Assembly: GCF_003999375.1 (NCBI RefSeq)
Contig: NZ_RJLC01000010.1
Location: forward strand, 356,877-420,876
Length of the DNA: 64,000 nt
Direction of reading: 5' to 3'
DNA from: Pseudidiomarina mangrovi
GTDB lineage: Bacteria > Pseudomonadota > Gammaproteobacteria > Enterobacterales > Alteromonadaceae
A model generated the notes under the pieces. It was not told where the DNA came from. It ran no database searches and saw nothing but the letters and a program-made list of their open reading frames with translations. Shown here one piece after another: positions 63,747-64,000 of the stretch. The stretch's first letter is position 1. The number at the start of each line of letters is the position of its first letter. The position numbers were made by a program, and so were the translations under genes.

Positions 63747-63776
63747 TTGACGACAGCGGCGGAAGTACCCTAGAAT
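63747..63776 (+). promoter_or_regulatory. Promoter of the tRNA-Ala/Glu unit
   Basis: TTGACG (63747-63752), an 18-nt spacer and TAGAAT (63771-63776) are followed by TCGCCCCGC, a GC-rich discriminator like that of the tRNA-Val promoter. The tRNA-Ala 5' end is about 40 nt downstream. Confidence 0.82.
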
Positions 63777-63815
63777 TCGCCCCGCTGTCAGGGTACTGAA
63801 GCAGTTCCAAGGTGT

Positions 63816-63891
<76 letters not shown>

Positions 63892-63939
63892 AACTGCACT
63901 CAGTACACGTGAAAACCTGACTTGTTTGTTTTGTTCAGC

Positions 63940-64000
63940 GTCCCCTTCGTCTAGAGGCCTAGGACACCGCCCTTTCACGGCGGTAACAGGGGTTCGAATC
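63940..64000 (+). tRNA. tRNA-Glu (TTC), truncated by window edge
   Basis: The first 61 nt of a tRNA-Glu: acceptor GTCCCCT, D-arm TCGTCTAGAGGCC, anticodon loop CTTTCAC with anticodon TTC, and the start of the T-arm (AGGGGTTCGAATC). The 3' end lies outside the window. It is the natural substrate tRNA of the adjacent GltX. Confidence 0.95.

Overview
The window is a compact chromosomal stretch from a gammaproteobacterium. Gene orders match the Escherichia/Shewanella plan: hisGDCBHAFI, rsxABCDGE-nth, yoaA-tsaB, fadD-rnd-ycgL, ycgM-ycgN, and gltX between tRNA-Val and tRNA-Ala/Glu genes. Protein character and the Slp, DUF3015/DUF4105 and rnf genes suggest an Alteromonadales member (Idiomarinaceae or Rheinheimera/Alishewanella-like). 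That placement is inference; no rRNA is present to check it.

Layout. 1-0.7 kb: C-terminal half of a MATE transporter. 0.7-8.0 kb: complete histidine operon on the minus strand with a classical attenuator (His6 leader peptide and terminator). 8.2-18.2 kb: plus-strand housekeeping run (secreted protein, yoaA, tsaB, slp, hydrolase, fadD, rnd, ycgL, lytic transglycosylase, ycgM, ycgN). 18.2-22.5 kb: dsbB, fadR, sodB, grxD, yjdF-like, rnt, gloA. Likely FadR operators lie upstream of both fadD and fadR. 22.6-28.3 kb: a five-gene heavy-metal-type RND efflux cluster with three small His-containing accessory proteins and no outer-membrane factor. 28.3-34.1 kb: nth and the Rnf/Rsx electron-transport operon. 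34.4-36.2 kb: PAP2 phosphatase, glycosyltransferase, two tRNA-Asn.

36.2-39.2 kb is the accessory part: a DnaA-box cluster, a secreted HNH nuclease, a RelE-type toxin-antitoxin pair with a palindromic operator, and a HEPN (RX4H) protein. A 19-bp repeat (consensus CTAAGGGGCAGGCACTTAA) separates these modules. The same repeat forms a REPIN-like inverted pair upstream of rsxA and also lies in frame inside rsxC, rsxG and the PAP2 gene. This dispersed repeat family, confined to about 30-43 kb, is the most unusual signal in the window.

39.3-45.3 kb: DUF3015/DUF4105 pair, a thrombospondin-type-3 repeat protein, and a CsgG-DUF4810-DUF799 lipoprotein operon. 45.5-52.7 kb: a giant thioester alpha-2-macroglobulin and PBP1C. 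52.7-56 kb: Fur-box-linked TonB siderophore receptor and PepSY protein. 56-64 kb: aminotransferase, a second MATE transporter, uvrB, a DUF2919-like protein, tRNA-Val x2, gltX, a beta-carbonic anhydrase, tRNA-Ala and a truncated tRNA-Glu. No insertion sequence, prophage, CRISPR array or rRNA was seen.
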